A stretch of 64,000 nt of DNA from Delphinus delphis (taxonomy: Eukaryota; Chordata; Mammalia; Artiodactyla; Delphinidae): NCBI RefSeq assembly GCF_949987515.2, contig NC_082694.2:46710451-46774450 (forward strand), in the 5' to 3' direction. This document shows positions 45,935 through 58,080 of the stretch, one piece after another (position 1 is the first letter of the stretch; every line of letters starts with the position of its first letter). The translations under genes and the position numbers were made by a program. The notes beneath the pieces are model-generated. The model searched no databases and was not told where the DNA came from. It worked only from the letters and a program-made list of their open reading frames with translations.

Positions 45935-46370
45935 CCACAAACTTGGAAAGCTTAGAACAATAGAAATTTATCATTTCACAGTTCTGGAGGCTAGAAGACT
46001 GAAATGAAGGTGTCAGTAAGGGCCTTGATTTCTCTGAAAACTCTAGGGAGGAATCCTTCCCTGCCTCTTCCTAGCTTCTGGTGGTTGCAATTGTTAATGT
46101 TCCTTGGCTTGTAGTTGTGTCATTACAATATCTGTCTCCATAGTCACATGGAGTTCTCCCTGTGTCTGTGTCTGTGTCCAAATTTCCCTCTTCTTAAAAA
46201 ACACCATTGATTGAATTAAGGCCTGTTAATCCAGTATGACTTCATCTCAACTTGATTACATCTGCAAATGTCCCACTTCTAAATAGAGCCACATTCACAG
46301 GAATCTGTGTTTAGGACTTGAACACATCTTCTTGGAGGATATAATTCAACTCTCAACCAAGCCAGATTAT
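45935..46370 (-). mobile_element. LTR-like repeat of the MaLR type
   Basis: In antisense it reads 'cctccagaactgtgaaatga', 'gtaatcaagttgagatgaag', 'gaatgtggctctatttag' and 'ttcaagtcctaaacaca', the order of a MaLR-like LTR. The terminal 40-50 bp at its 3' end are missing where it meets L1 F. The exact family is uncertain. Confidence 0.5.
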
Positions 46371-46914
46371 AGAGGACTTCGAATCCCAGGTCAAGATACT
46401 GTTTTGTATAATAAAGGCAGTGGAGAAGCATGAAAGCTTTTAAGCAAGAGAATAAAAATAAAAAATTTGCTTCAGAAAAAAGGATGCTGTTATAGTGGAG
46501 ATGATCTGTAAAGGAGAGAGGAGAGAGGAGAGAGAACTAGAAATTCCTAAAAACTTTATTGAGTATTTTATTTTTAAGTTTACAGAAAATTTTTTCTCAT
46601 AATTATTTTATGACTAAAGACCTATAACTATTTAGTATCTAAAATCAGTGGCATTATCAAGTAGAAAATATTGTTATAGTAATAGGAGACCATTATTTTA
46701 ATGTCAGAATTTGATTCATTCCTTTCCTTGATCTTCTAGTGGGAAAAAAAAAAACAGTAAAAAAAAATGAATGCAACTGCCTAATGAGTTTTTGGAAGTA
46801 AGATCATAGTAATAAAATGTCATTCTCATCATATCATATCAAGAATGCATACAATCAACATGACTTATCACTGTTGTTGTTCATCTGAACAACTTGCTTG
46901 GGTAGTGTTTATTA
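46371..46914. other. no recognisable gene
   Basis: Short purine repeats (GAGAGGA-like, 46515-46535) and A runs (46743-46768) occur here. Nothing else was seen. Confidence 0.45.
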
Positions 46915-48360
46915 TGTTCATCCATAGTTGCTCTTCTCCTCCATTACCATACTATACTCTTTGGAAGGAAGTCCTACTTCAGTCCACACTTAAGGAATGA
47001 GGAGCTATATTTCACCTCCTTGAGGATGAATGAAATTTCTACATCAATTATTTGGAATTCTCCTGCATGGGAAACTTGTTTATTTCCCCCCCATTTATTT
47101 ATATCAGTATGGATTCATGGACTTTTTTTTATATATTAGGTTATAATTCAATACTATATTATTTATGTTGTTGCTAAAATTGTTCCAGTTTTGTCCATCG
47201 GGAGTTCTTTCAGTTGATTTCTGTGTCCCTTTGACATACTCCATTATTGTAAATTTTTAAAATACTTCCTTACTTTTGGGGCACTACAAAATGCTCCAGG
47301 TTCATCTTGCATATTCCCTCCCCCAGTCCTAGTGTCAGTCATTTCCCCAAAGGAGCTCCAGTTCCCTAGGTTGAAGAGTGATATTAGAAACCAAGATGGT
47401 GCTAGACGTGTTCATTGACCTCTTAACTGACACAAAAAGGAAATAATATGCGTGCACACCTAATCATATATATACACATATAAATATTTCTATATGTATC
47501 CATCTGTATCTATATTTAGCTAAACGTGTGTTCATTTTAGGTCTCCACATGTAATACGTTACCACAAGGAGCATTTTAACCTTCTCCCCTTGCTTGTCTG
47601 TGACCCCTCACTCTATCAGTGCAAAACCTGACTTCCCTCATCTGCCATCCATTTACTTAATTGTTTAATTCTGATATATATGTATAGAAGTTTCAAAGTT
47701 GTTAATCCATACCCTTGTGGGAAACAATTTTATCAACTGAAGTATAATGCTATGTACAGTTCCTTTTGTCTTTACTCTTCCAGGCTCCTTTCATTTCTAA
47801 AGTTACTTATATCAGCACCTCTTTCCTTTACCCACTTCTGTGAGGTTACTTTATATATTTGTGATATGGTTATGTCTTTTGTCATACTCTGCAATCCTTC
47901 CTGGGATTTCCTGACTTCCTAATTGACTTTTTAAAACATCTGCATACATTAAGGTTCATTCTTTTTACTATACATTTTTATGAGTTTGACAAATGCATTG
48001 TCATACGTCCATCATTACAGTATCATATATATTAGTTGTATGGCCCTAAAAAGAAGACACTGTGCTTCATTTTTTCAAATCTCTCCTTCCCAAATTCCTT
48101 GTTACCATGATCTGTTCACATCTCTATGGTTTCTCCTTTTCCAGAATGTCATATAAATGGAATCACACACTATGTAACCTTTTCAAAAAAGTGGAGAAAG
48201 TGGCTTTTTTTTCACTTACAATACGCATTTAAGATCCATCCATGTTTTTGAATGGCTTGATTACTCATTCCTGATTATTGCTGAACAGTATTCCATTGTA
48301 CACATGTACCACAGTTTGTATATCCTTTCACCTATTGAAGGACATCTTGGTTAAAGAAGT
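46915..48360 (-). mobile_element. old L1M (L1ME-like) 3' region
   Basis: In antisense it follows the L1ME 3' UTR in order: 'actctttggaaggaagtc', 'cacacttaaggaatgaggag', 'atcagtatggattcatgg', 'gcactacaaaatgctccagg', 'gaaaccaagatggtgctaga', then the terminal 'ggaatcacacactatgtaac' and 'tattccattgtacacatg'. It is non-coding and heavily diverged. Confidence 0.85.
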
Positions 48361-49059
48361 CAAGTATTTAATCTAACTGTAAACATTATTTGACTCAAAG
48401 TTGGTCTGAATTTGCTTAAATGCTTCAACCACTAATTAATTCTATTTCCTCCTTGCTCTTCCTATCAAGAAGTGAGTGTATTGTTCTGTTTAAATTGAAA
48501 AGCCTATTATTCTGTTTAAATTGAAAAAATTACTTGTATGTTAGCTTTTCTCCGATCATTCCAATGGATTTTGTTAAAGATAACAAACATTGTTTTGGTA
48601 CAATTTTTTCAAAGTGTAAAGCCATTTACATGAAAATACCTTTAGAAATGATGCAAAGAAATGACAAAATAAGCTATGAATCTTCATCATTATTTTTGAT
48701 CTTATTTGTTTTTCTTATAGGTATTTTCTTGCTTCAAGATAGCAATCCTACCCCACCCCTGGGACTTTTATTTAACAAATCATGTATTTAAAGCCTGTTT
48801 TTGTCCCTTATTTCCAGAACAAAAATATTACTCAACCTCAAAACTTCAAATGTTGATTTTACATTAGAGAATTTGATTTTAAAATGTTTTTACTTTCTAC
48901 ATTTTTTAAATACTATTCATTTTAAGGGTGTGATGTGTCAAGGAAACAGTTGATAGTGAAGAAAATGCTCAAGAAAATTAGCTCTTTGAAGTAGATAATA
49001 GTAAATTCTAAAGTGGTAAAATAAGACATATTAAATAATACTGAAAAAATTAGGTAATT
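48361..49059. other. no recognisable gene; short tandem duplication
   Basis: A ~26-bp unit containing TTCTGTTTAAATTGAAAA is duplicated at about 48480-48531. The 85-codon frame at 48534-48791 has no recognisable domain. Confidence 0.45.
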
Positions 49060-49280
49060 TCATAATCATAATAGCCAGCAATGATTGGGAACTTATATGC
49101 CAGACACAGAGGAAGCTAATTTGTGTTCAATAAATTACCCCAACAATTCAAGGGAAAGTTATTATTATCATATTATTATTATAAATATTAATTACAGAAG
49201 GAAATTGAGGTTTATGTAGGATTATGTAAGTTTCCAAAGTCCATATTATTAGAAAGTAGTAGAATTATGTTCAAAATGAG
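49060..49280 (-). repeat. MIR-type SINE
   Basis: Read on plus, 'gggaacttatatgccagaca', 'aattaccccaacaattcaag' and 'aaggaaattgaggtttatgt' give the antisense MIR pattern. Confidence 0.55.
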
Positions 49281-50369
49281 GTCTTTATGGCTTCAAATAA
49301 CATGTGTTTAGCCATAGTTATCCATTTCAGTGCTTCCTTCTGTTCATGATAATATAGTATCTACAGAATATCATAACAGAATATATACCTGGTCCCTACT
49401 GGTCATGGTGAATGTATTTTAGATTTTCCAATAAGACTGAGAATACAGATATGCCCATAAAATGATGGTTTGTCTTGACCAATCTTAGGAGGCGAGACTT
49501 TAAGAAAGTTAAAGAAATGAGGCTTGGCTCTTCTGAGACGACTGATTGGAGTTGTTGTTTCTGGCTTTCAAAATAAGTTCTGCCACCCTACCTCTGGCTG
49601 GCAACAGATGCCTGCAAGCATAATTTCCATTAAGACATGGGTATCCCTGTGGTCTTTCTCAAGAGTCATCCTGCAGTAGAGAGGCTAAGCATCACACTGA
49701 ATATTTTAAACTACAGCAACAAATGGAGAAATAAACTCCTGTGTCATTTGGGACACTGTGAGAATTGAATCAGGGGAGACTTCTTCAATCAGGTAAATCT
49801 GGAGTCAGCTCTTCATTGCTTATGAATAATTACGGAGAATAGACAGAATCATTAAACCACATGGAGATCTAACTGCAAACTTATTCACTCTTAATATTCA
49901 CCAAAAGAAAATATGGAGGCAGAAAGAGAAAATTATTTGTGCATTTACCATCTTTTATATGAGTTTCCCAATTTGGCAATTCATGATAATAAAAATTCAA
50001 GTTTGGCTCTTTTCAAAGTGAGTGGTACTTAATCATAATTGTAAAGCATTTATTCTTAAGAAATTACAAAATTCTAGTCTGAGGAGTTTAAGTTAAAAAG
50101 TGGAACTATTGTCATGTAATTCAGGAATGATTTCCACAGAGTGGAAGTCAGATTTTGTAACTTTAGGAAATAGCTCCAGCTTCCCAGAAGACAATATTTT
50201 AAATCCAGAAAGTGTCTGCCACTCACATATTCACTCTGAGTAGAAACACTAACCATCTATTACTCCTGTTGTGAGAAGAGTGATAATATTGAAGGTATGA
50301 AGGTTTTATATTTTTTAAATACGGTTTAATTTTAGATTTCCTGAAGGCCTTTAGATGATGATGAGGAGG
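49281..50369. other. no recognisable gene
   Basis: No coding, RNA or repeat signal that I can name. A short ATG/GAT-rich patch lies at 50354-50374. Confidence 0.45.
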
Positions 50370-50630
50370 ATAATAGTGGTATTATTATTGATATAGTAAC
50401 CATTTATTGACTATAACTGACAGTGCCAAGTCAGTTCATTATTATATCTTTCTATATTTACCACAGATATATGTGATATCTACTATTACTTATATTTAAA
50501 CAAAATTTAAATACATTAACTAACATGTTCAAGGCCAAAAAACTTTAAAGGATGGCATCCTAACTGAAATATGATCCAATTTAACTCTAAAGCCCTTTTT
50601 CTTAATGACTATGGTATACTGATAAGCAAT
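50370..50630 (-). repeat. possible MIR-type SINE
   Basis: 'gtaaccatttattgactata', 'cagtgccaagtcagttcatt' and the later 'aactaacatgttcaaggcca' are in antisense MIR order, but the divergence is high. Confidence 0.45.
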
Positions 50631-50649
50631 AATGCTCACTCTAACCCCT

Positions 50650-51800
50650 TTTAAAAATCAATTTATTGAGGTATATTTACATAAAATATAATGTACCCAT
50701 TGAAAGTATATGTTTAGATAAGCTTTAGGAAAATTTACACACCAGGGAAATCATCAGCACAATAAAAATATGGAACATATCCATCACTTCAGAGTTACCC
50801 GGTGTGCCTTCTGATTCAAACCCTCTATGCCCACCTTATTTCTTTTAGTCATACTTGTTTTCTTTAGAGGTTCATCTAGGGATTGTATAATATGTAGTCT
50901 TTTGTATCTGGCTTCTTTCACTTAGCAGAATATTTTAGGTTTATTTGTGTTGTGTTTTGGTTCAACAGTTGCTTCTTTCAAGTTTCTAAGTACTATTCTA
51001 TTGTATGAATATTTAAAAAATAAGTTCATTCTCCTGTTGATGGACATTTGGGATGTTTCCAGTTTAAGGCCATTACAAATAGAGCTGCTATCAAAATTTA
51101 AGTACAAGTCTCGTTTGAGCATAGGTTTCATTTATTTGGTAAATGCTTAGGAAAAGGATTGCTGAGTTTTATAGGGTGAATATATATCTAGCTATGTTAA
51201 GAAACTGCCCAACTGTTTTCTAAAGTGGTGGTGCCGTTTTGCATTCCTACCAGCAATGACTGAGAGCTCCACTTGCTCCACAGCAATCCATAGTGTTGTC
51301 AGACAGGTTAATTTTAGTCACTCTAATGTGTGTTTTTGTAGTATCTCACTGTAGTGTTAATTTGCTCTTACCTGATGACTAATGATGTTGAACATCTTTT
51401 TGTATATTTTCTTTGATAAGTGTCTATTCAAATTTTGCCAATTTTTAATGGGTTAGTTGTATGCTTATTCAATAGAGTTCTTTATGTAGTCTGGATATAA
51501 GTATCTGTCATTTATATGTAATGTGATTATTTTCTTCTACTTTATAGCTTTTCATTCTTTTAATGTGTGTCTTTTCATTTTTTTTGTATGAGATCTAATT
51601 TATCAAATTTTTCTTTTATGATCTATCCTTTTCCAGGACTACTTATTAAATCCCAGCCTGTCCCATCATCACGAAGATTTTCTTTCTGTTTTCTTCCAGA
51701 CAATTTATAGTTTTAGCCCATAGTCTTAGGACTATAATGAACAAAAATCTTGCACTTCTGGAGCTTTTGTTCTGAACTTTTATAATAACAGAGCACCACT
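50650..51800 (-). mobile_element. old L1M 3' end fragment
   Basis: In antisense: 'atcaatttattgaggtatat', 'ggaacatatccatcacttca', 'ctggcttctttcacttagca', 'gttgatggacatttgggatg', then the start of ORF2 C-terminal sequence ('tagtatctcactgtagtgtt'). Frames are short. It is old and non-functional. Confidence 0.85.
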
Positions 51801-52599
51801 GATATGTCAAGTTGATTACATGTAGCAACAATTGATTATAATCAGGTAGCAACAATTCAGAGTAATGAGACGAGCCAGATCAAATTAGTGATATGTAGAA
51901 CAGAAGGATACTTTTAAGATTATACTTGTTAATGAAGAAGAGGCTTCAAAATTATAGTCATTGAAATATTATTGGCTTCATATAGCACTTTGTATCGTGC
52001 TATGTTTTAACATTTTTCAAAAGCTGAAATTGAGATAATGGATGGCTCTAAAACGTCAATTATTTCTCAATGATAGCATTGAGGTAAAACATTGATAGTA
52101 AACTAGTTGAACCTATCTAGCAATATTTGTCATTAAAATGACTTCAATTACATAGCGCTGAAGTTTGAAAATATGGAATAAAATGTCCTGGAAACTATAA
52201 AGCATTCACCCTGGGTTCCAGCTTTAGATTTTAAAAGGATGTCATAGTAATTCAACTAAAATTATTTTGTTAGAGGTGTGTCTAATTTATGCTGAACCAC
52301 TAAGTATGTGGTTGGTAAGTGTGAAAGCTTTGTTGTATGTTTGTGGCTATGGTGGCTTGCAATAAAATTTGCTGAAAGACGTAAAACTGAATAGCACATT
52401 TGACATTAGAAGTAATGAAAGGCAACATAATACTTAAATGAAAGTCACACTGTCCTTTATGTGGTGGGTTTTTGAAGAGAGAAATCCTAATGTTGTGAAA
52501 ATTATCACCCTGAAAATTAACCTTCCATTACTAATTTTCAATATAGACTTAAGAATATTTTGGAAGGCATGTTTTGAAATTCATTTAGAAATATAAACT
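51801..52599. other. no recognisable gene
   Basis: AT-rich DNA with no coding frame or repeat that I can name. Confidence 0.45.
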
Positions 52600-52815
52600 A
52601 TTTTAATTAGTACTTATTCCTTAGCATATATAATATTTCCTTGCATATATCATTTTATTTAATCCTTTCAGTAATCTTATAAGGTAGATAATACCATTTC
52701 CCCATTTCATTGGTGAAAAACTAAAGTTTTAGGTTGACTTATAGTTGCATAGCTAGTAAGAGAGCTAACACTTCGATTCAGGCACATCTAGCTTCAAGCT
52801 CATGTTCTTCAACAC
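52600..52815 (-). repeat. MIR-type SINE
   Basis: 'catttaatcctttcagtaat'-like block, 'aaggtagataataccatttc', 'ttgcatagctagtaagagag' and 'gattcaggcacatctagctt' are in antisense MIR order. This is the best of the MIR matches in the window. Confidence 0.75.
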
Positions 52816-52924
52816 TATACAACTCTGGTCAGTAATTAATGTAGAGTGAATGAAAAATAGTAGTGCTTATGGAATTTTGTTCCTCTAAAATTTCTGTTTC
52901 AGCAATAAGCCTTAAAAGATATAG

Positions 52925-53297
52925 AACAAATATCGTATATTAACGCATATATGTGGAATCTAGAAAAATGGTACAGATGAAGCTATTTGCAGGGCAGGAA
53001 TAGAAAGGCAGATGTAGAGAAAGGATGAGTGGATACAGGGGGGGAAGGGGAGGGTAGGATGAATTGGGAGATTAGGTCTGACATAAATACACTGCCATGT
53101 GTAAAATAGATAGTGAGTGGGAACCTGCTGTATAGCACAGGGAGCTCAGCTCGGTGCTCTGTGATTGCCTAGTTGGGTGGGATGGGGCGGAGGCAGAGAG
53201 GGAGGGGATGTGTGTATGTGTATGGCTGACTCACTTCTCTGTGTGGCAGAAACTAGCACAACATTGTAAAGTAATTATACTTCAAAAAAAAAAAAAA
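52925..53297 (+). mobile_element. L1 3'-UTR-only insertion
   Basis: A severely 5'-truncated L1 on plus. It starts 'aatatcgtatattaacgcat' and includes 'cctgctgtatagcacaggga', two G-rich tracts (53038-53055, 53175-53190) and an A tail at 53284-53297. It matches the 3' UTR of the fragment at 59704-60321. The target duplication is not clear. Confidence 0.9.
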
Positions 53298-53930
53298 GGA
53301 AAGCTATATCAATATCCGTGGATTTGCTTAAGGGGTTGAAGGAAATAATATAGGATATCATATAATGTAGTTTGTTGGTTACCTTTGTTTCTCCTCTTAA
53401 AGAACTAGAAATTACATAAATGTTATTATCCACTTAAAAGGAATATTTCTGATTATCTTATGCCATTAAGATTTGAATATTTTTGGTTAATTTATTAAAT
53501 GTAGAATTTTAAGTCCAAGCTAACTGTAAAAGCACAAGGATAATATAAAGCTCTGTATCATCCTTACTGTTGCACTTGCACAAAAATAATGCTATCAGTG
53601 TTTTAAATGAGAAAAATGCAATTAAGAATGTATATTAACATACTGCTGTGAGAAAACTGGATGATGAACACAGCATTGAAACACAATAAAAGTAAGGACA
53701 TATAATAGAAAATTTGAGGTCCAAAATAATAGAAATTTAGAAAAGATTTTATTTAGCCTTAAAATAATTACTTGAAAGTGTTTATTAATGTAAAAAGCAA
53801 AAATATTGAATTGAAACATCACATCTGGGGATAATGAAATAGTTCTTGTTGCCATTTTTTGCTGCAGTTAAATTGAAATGTTTTTAAACTTGAAGAAATA
53901 GATTGATGAAAATGGAGAAATGAGTTAAAT
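53298..53930. other. no recognisable gene
   Basis: AT-rich, with no coding or repeat signal that I recognise. Confidence 0.5.
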
Positions 53931-53943
53931 TTTAGATTAAATG

Positions 53944-54136
53944 AGGGCTTCCCTGGTGGTGCAGTGGTTGGGAGTCCGCCTGCCGATGCAGGGGACGCGG
54001 GTTCGTGCCCCGGTTCCAGGAGGATCCCGCGTGCCGCGGAGTGGCTGGGTCTGTGGGCCGTGGCTGCTGGGCCTGCGTGTCCGGAGCCTGTGCTCCGCAA
54101 TGGGAGAGGCCACAGCAGTGAGAGGCCCGCGTACCA

Positions 54137-54171
<35 letters not shown>
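53944..54171 (+). mobile_element. CHR-type SINE with long pure A tail
   Basis: A complete SINE on plus, with B-box-like GGTTCGTGCC near 54000 and many CpGs. It ends in 34 uninterrupted A (54138-54171). It has a perfect 13-bp duplication TTTAGATTAAATG (53931-53943 and 54172-54184). The pure tail and perfect flanks indicate a recent insertion. Confidence 0.97.
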
Positions 54172-54174
<3 letters not shown>

Positions 54175-54184
54175 AGATTAAATG

Positions 54185-55018
54185 TAATATATTCATGAAA
54201 CAATCTTATACTTTTATTATTCCAAGTAAGATTTATAAGGGGCCTGGAATAGACTAGTGCAGATCAATCAATAGCACATTATCAGTAGAGGATAATTTTC
54301 AACATGGCGTGGAAGATTAGGAAAGGACACACGGTTAAAGAAGAAGGTAATCAGAAGAGTAACAGGAGAGTAGATTTATATGGTAACTTCCATAAAGTAA
54401 TGACTTTGAAGTGCCTTTAAGAAGAGAAAGATAGGAAACTGTTTTTCATGTACGTTTAAAGTAACAGATCCAACAGTGCAGGAATAGAAAATAGCAGAGG
54501 AGAGAGCAGCCTCTGCACAGTGCACAGAGAAGACAAACACAAAGGGAGGTATGCCCAGGTTTATGGACAATCCAGGATCGATGTTCCATGCTAGACTGAT
54601 GAACTAGACTTGTTAAGTAACTGGAAATGGAGTTTTAGAAGCAATTCAAGGTAAACATGGGCATTTGAATCTCTCTCCTCTGGGTCATAGTAAGCCAACA
54701 CAGTACCAGTTTCTTGGAGCTGATGGAAAAAATTAGTACCACTGTTTCCTTTCAGTTGTGGTGGGTCCAATATTGTGTTTGGAAACACACTTAAGCTATG
54801 TCTACTTCTGATACTGAGCTCTCATTCAGTCCAAATAGGATGACCTGTCTGGAAGGCAGCATTGTGGCTGGCAGAGGCTTAGAGACTGACTTGGGCTCAT
54901 TTGTAGGTCACAGTATATACTGATTTTATGATGACATAGTCAGAACAGTTCAAAAATCATTTAGTACTAAAGTGTAGCAGGTAAGGATTTACATTTACAG
55001 ACTCAAGGGATAGAAGTT
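54185..55018. other. no recognisable gene
   Basis: Short frames on both strands (60-65 codons) show no known domain. No repeat was recognised. Confidence 0.45.
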
Positions 55019-55019
55019 A

Positions 55020-55560
55020 AATTTTTATTGTGGTAAGAACACAACTTGAGATATACCTCTTAACAACTTTTTCAGTGTGTAATACAGTATAGTTGACAAC
55101 AGGTAAAATGTTGTACAACAGAGCTCTAGAATGTATTCATCTTACTTAACTGAAACTTTATGCCTGTTGATCAGTAACGCCTCATTTCTCCTTCCCCCAG
55201 CCCCTGACAACCACCATTCCGCTCTCTGAGTCTATGCATTTGATTATTTTAGATACCTTATGTAAGTGGAATCATGCAGTATCTGTCTTTCTGTGACTGG
55301 CTTATTAGCATAATGTCCTCAATGTTCATGTATGCTGTCACATGTTGCAGAATTTTCCTTCTTTTTAAAGGCTAAATAATATTCCATTGTACGTGTATAC
55401 CACGTTTTCTTTATCCATTTATCTATTGAAGGACAGTGAAGTTGTTTCTGTATCTTCTGCTTCTTGTGTTGTGCCTAGTGCTGTAATGAATACAGGAGTG
55501 TTAGTATCTTTTTGAGATCCTGATTTCAATTCTCTCAGGTAAATGGGAGAAGTGGGATTT
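55020..55560 (-). mobile_element. L1 3' end fragment
   Basis: In antisense: 'tagttgacaacaggtaaaat', 'gcccctgacaaccaccattc', 'gtggaatcatgcagtatctg', 'aaataatattccattgtacg' and 'tatctattgaaggacag' run in L1 3' UTR order. Frame 55419-55646 reads part of this in minus. It is an old, truncated copy. Confidence 0.85.
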
Positions 55561-56350
55561 CTGAAAGCCTCTTTTCTAGAATTGAAATGATTCTCCATTT
55601 GAGAGCCTTTCTCAGAGTCCCTTGCCAGCTTCTGGGCAGTGCACAACTCCAGGCAAGCCGTGAAGATAGATCATGCCATACAACATGTGTCCCAGAGCTG
55701 TGCAGTGCCCTGCTGTCTTGTCAGGATGCAAAAAATAATCCTGTCAGCCAGTTTGGAACTTCTAACCCTACATCCCTTTGTTCCTGAGATTTTCTCTAAA
55801 TAACAGGGCATGGTGGGGATCATTCATCTGATTTTTTATGTCATTAGTCCATGCTCACATCTCTGAAGTACTGTCTGGTTGTTCTTTGCTCAGTGATCTT
55901 TGCAAGTTGCTGATATGTGGAAAATTCTGTGAGGAAGGATGTATAAGGCCCCCTGCTGGAGGTGGGGGTAAGATTACAGCTCATAATTGACTGATAAGGA
56001 GTTTTCTTATATTAGGGCTCTCAAGGTTTTTTATCCAAAGATTTTAACGTTACATGACTAGTCTTATTTCTTTGCACTCTGCCAGTAGCATTTGTCAGGA
56101 ACTGCTGGTGGATTAAGTAGGAGTTGATAATTTTTGACACCTGAAGTACTAAATGAATCTGTTTTCCTATCCTGATTCAGTAGTATTGTAATTTTATAAA
56201 ATTTCTGTATAATCTAGTATTATCTTTTAGCTGAAGCTTAACACATAAATAATTGATTTTCAGCTTATGAATTGTTTAAAGCCATAGTTATAACTAGTCA
56301 TTAGCAGCACTGCATTCCTGTCCCTTCTAGTAAACTATATCCTTATGTTA
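55561..56350. other. no recognisable gene
   Basis: Frame 55587-55787 has no recognisable domain. Nothing else was seen. Confidence 0.45.
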
Positions 56351-56353
56351 TCC

Positions 56354-56360
56354 CTATCTA

Positions 56361-56408
<48 letters not shown>
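56354..56408. repeat. (TATC)n/(TC)n microsatellite
   Basis: TATC units flank an uninterrupted (TC)n core of about 17 units (56365-56399). Confidence 0.95.
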
Positions 56409-56489
56409 ATCTATTATCTCTTTGTTTCCCTGTAATAAAAATTGTGACTTCTACTTAAGACTGATATTTAAGAGTGAGTCTCTGCTCCT

Positions 56490-56610
56490 CCAAACCTTGC
56501 TTATAAGTAATTGTCACTTTGGTCAAATCACTTACATTTCTGGATCTCAGTTTCTTTATCTGCAAAACGAGTTTGAAACAAATAATTCTTAAAATTACTC
56601 TGAAATATAT
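56490..56610 (+). repeat. MIR-type SINE core
   Basis: 'cactttggtcaaatcactta', 'tttctggatctcagtttctt' and 'atctgcaaaacgag' form the MIR core in sense orientation. Confidence 0.65.
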
Positions 56611-58080
56611 AATTCTATGAATTTACGATTCTCAGATATCAAAAACTATTATCTATTGACATGCTGATACTTGAGTATAGACAATTACTACAAGGAGGTT
56701 TTTCAGTTGCTGTCCTCAAAGAGCTTGTATTCAAGCTTACAGTCATCATACCCTAAAGCTTACAGTCATCATACCCTAAAGCATCGTAATAGCTATAGTA
56801 TCATGTAGGTCCAGAAAAAGAGATTGAATTAAAGTTACTCTTGCTCAGCAGATCAGAACAGTGCTATAAGACATGGTAGCAAGGTTTAATTAGGAACGCT
56901 CGTTTGGAGGTAGGATATATATCCCATAGCTAAATAAACAGTAACAAGTAAAATAAGATTCACAAAAAGCAAAATGAGGAGCCTTAGGAAATTATTTTAT
57001 AGATAAGAGAGGAACTAAGTTTTCTAGGGTCTTATGTCAGTGCTAAGGAATTAGTAATAAAATAGGCATCGAAATGCTTTAGGCAAGGGAGTGACATGGT
57101 CAGATTTGAGTTTCAGATCACCTACACTGATGGCATTAAGAATGGCATTAAGTGGAATGGAAAAGGGAAGAGATAGGTTTTAACGAGGCAATGGATGGAG
57201 AGGGGATCTCAAGTAGACCTAGATATGAACAGCTGGCAAAGAGGGTGTCAGGGGAAACTATGGGGGGGAAGACAAGCACTACATTCTTCATGCAGGACTT
57301 TCCTGTTTCCTCAACCAGATCATACCAACTTGAGATGATGTCTACCATGATATCTACTCCTTGTTTATTCCCCATAATTTCTAATGGAAATTTGACTCAT
57401 AGTTTTTGCTCAGTAAACATTTTTTATTAGCTTTGACCAATTATACCAGAATAAGATCTCTGTGAGCTAGTATAGTATTTTATACTAGAACTGATAGTAT
57501 TTTACATACTTGTGTGCAGTCAACCTATTCCAGAGACTTTCTGACATGGTATTGTCAATTACTGAGAGCTTTGTGAAATTCAGCCCTCTTGATTACAACA
57601 TCAGTAAAACTGGCTTGATAATAGCTATTGATGTCAATAACATTTAAGTGTTTTGCCATAGTCATTATGTCATTGGGATGCTAACTGACATTAATACTAG
57701 ACCCAATTTATGACTTCTTTTATTATTGCTATTTTATGAACTCATGTTTTCCATGAAGGCAAGGAAAACAATGCACATAACTTTCCTGTTCTCTCTCAGT
57801 ATGAGAGAAATTAGTTAAATCTAGTATGCATAAGCACATATATGTATGCATATATACATAAATGTATCTATACATAAATGCCTGTGTGTATATATGTAAT
57901 ATATGTATTTTCATATGTATAATGTTTCTGATTCACTGACATAGACCAGTGGCTCCCAAGCTCATAGAGCCATCTAAGTAGCAAAATCCATGAAATAAGT
58001 CTCATTACTTCAAAATGTCTAATTAATAGGAATCATATATTTACTCACGACAGGGCAACAGGGGCTATTGACCCATATTT
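56611..58080. other. no recognisable gene; one exact tandem duplication
   Basis: A 23-bp unit (GCTTACAGTCATCATACCCT...) occurs twice without a mismatch at 56735-56757 and 56758-56780. A TA/CA-rich irregular repeat lies at 57830-57915. 'gggagtgacatggtcagatt' near 57090 resembles an old dispersed repeat that I could not name. No gene was seen. Confidence 0.5.

Noticed and set aside
56354..56408. CRISPR-like regular repeats
   Set aside because: Only simple-sequence repeats occur (TC/TATC, AC, CTTT). There are no spaced direct repeats with unique spacers.
57060..57130. Resemblance of 'gggagtgacatggtcagatt' and of 25340-25500 to an old dispersed repeat
   Set aside because: The similarity is too short and diverged for me to name a family without a database search.
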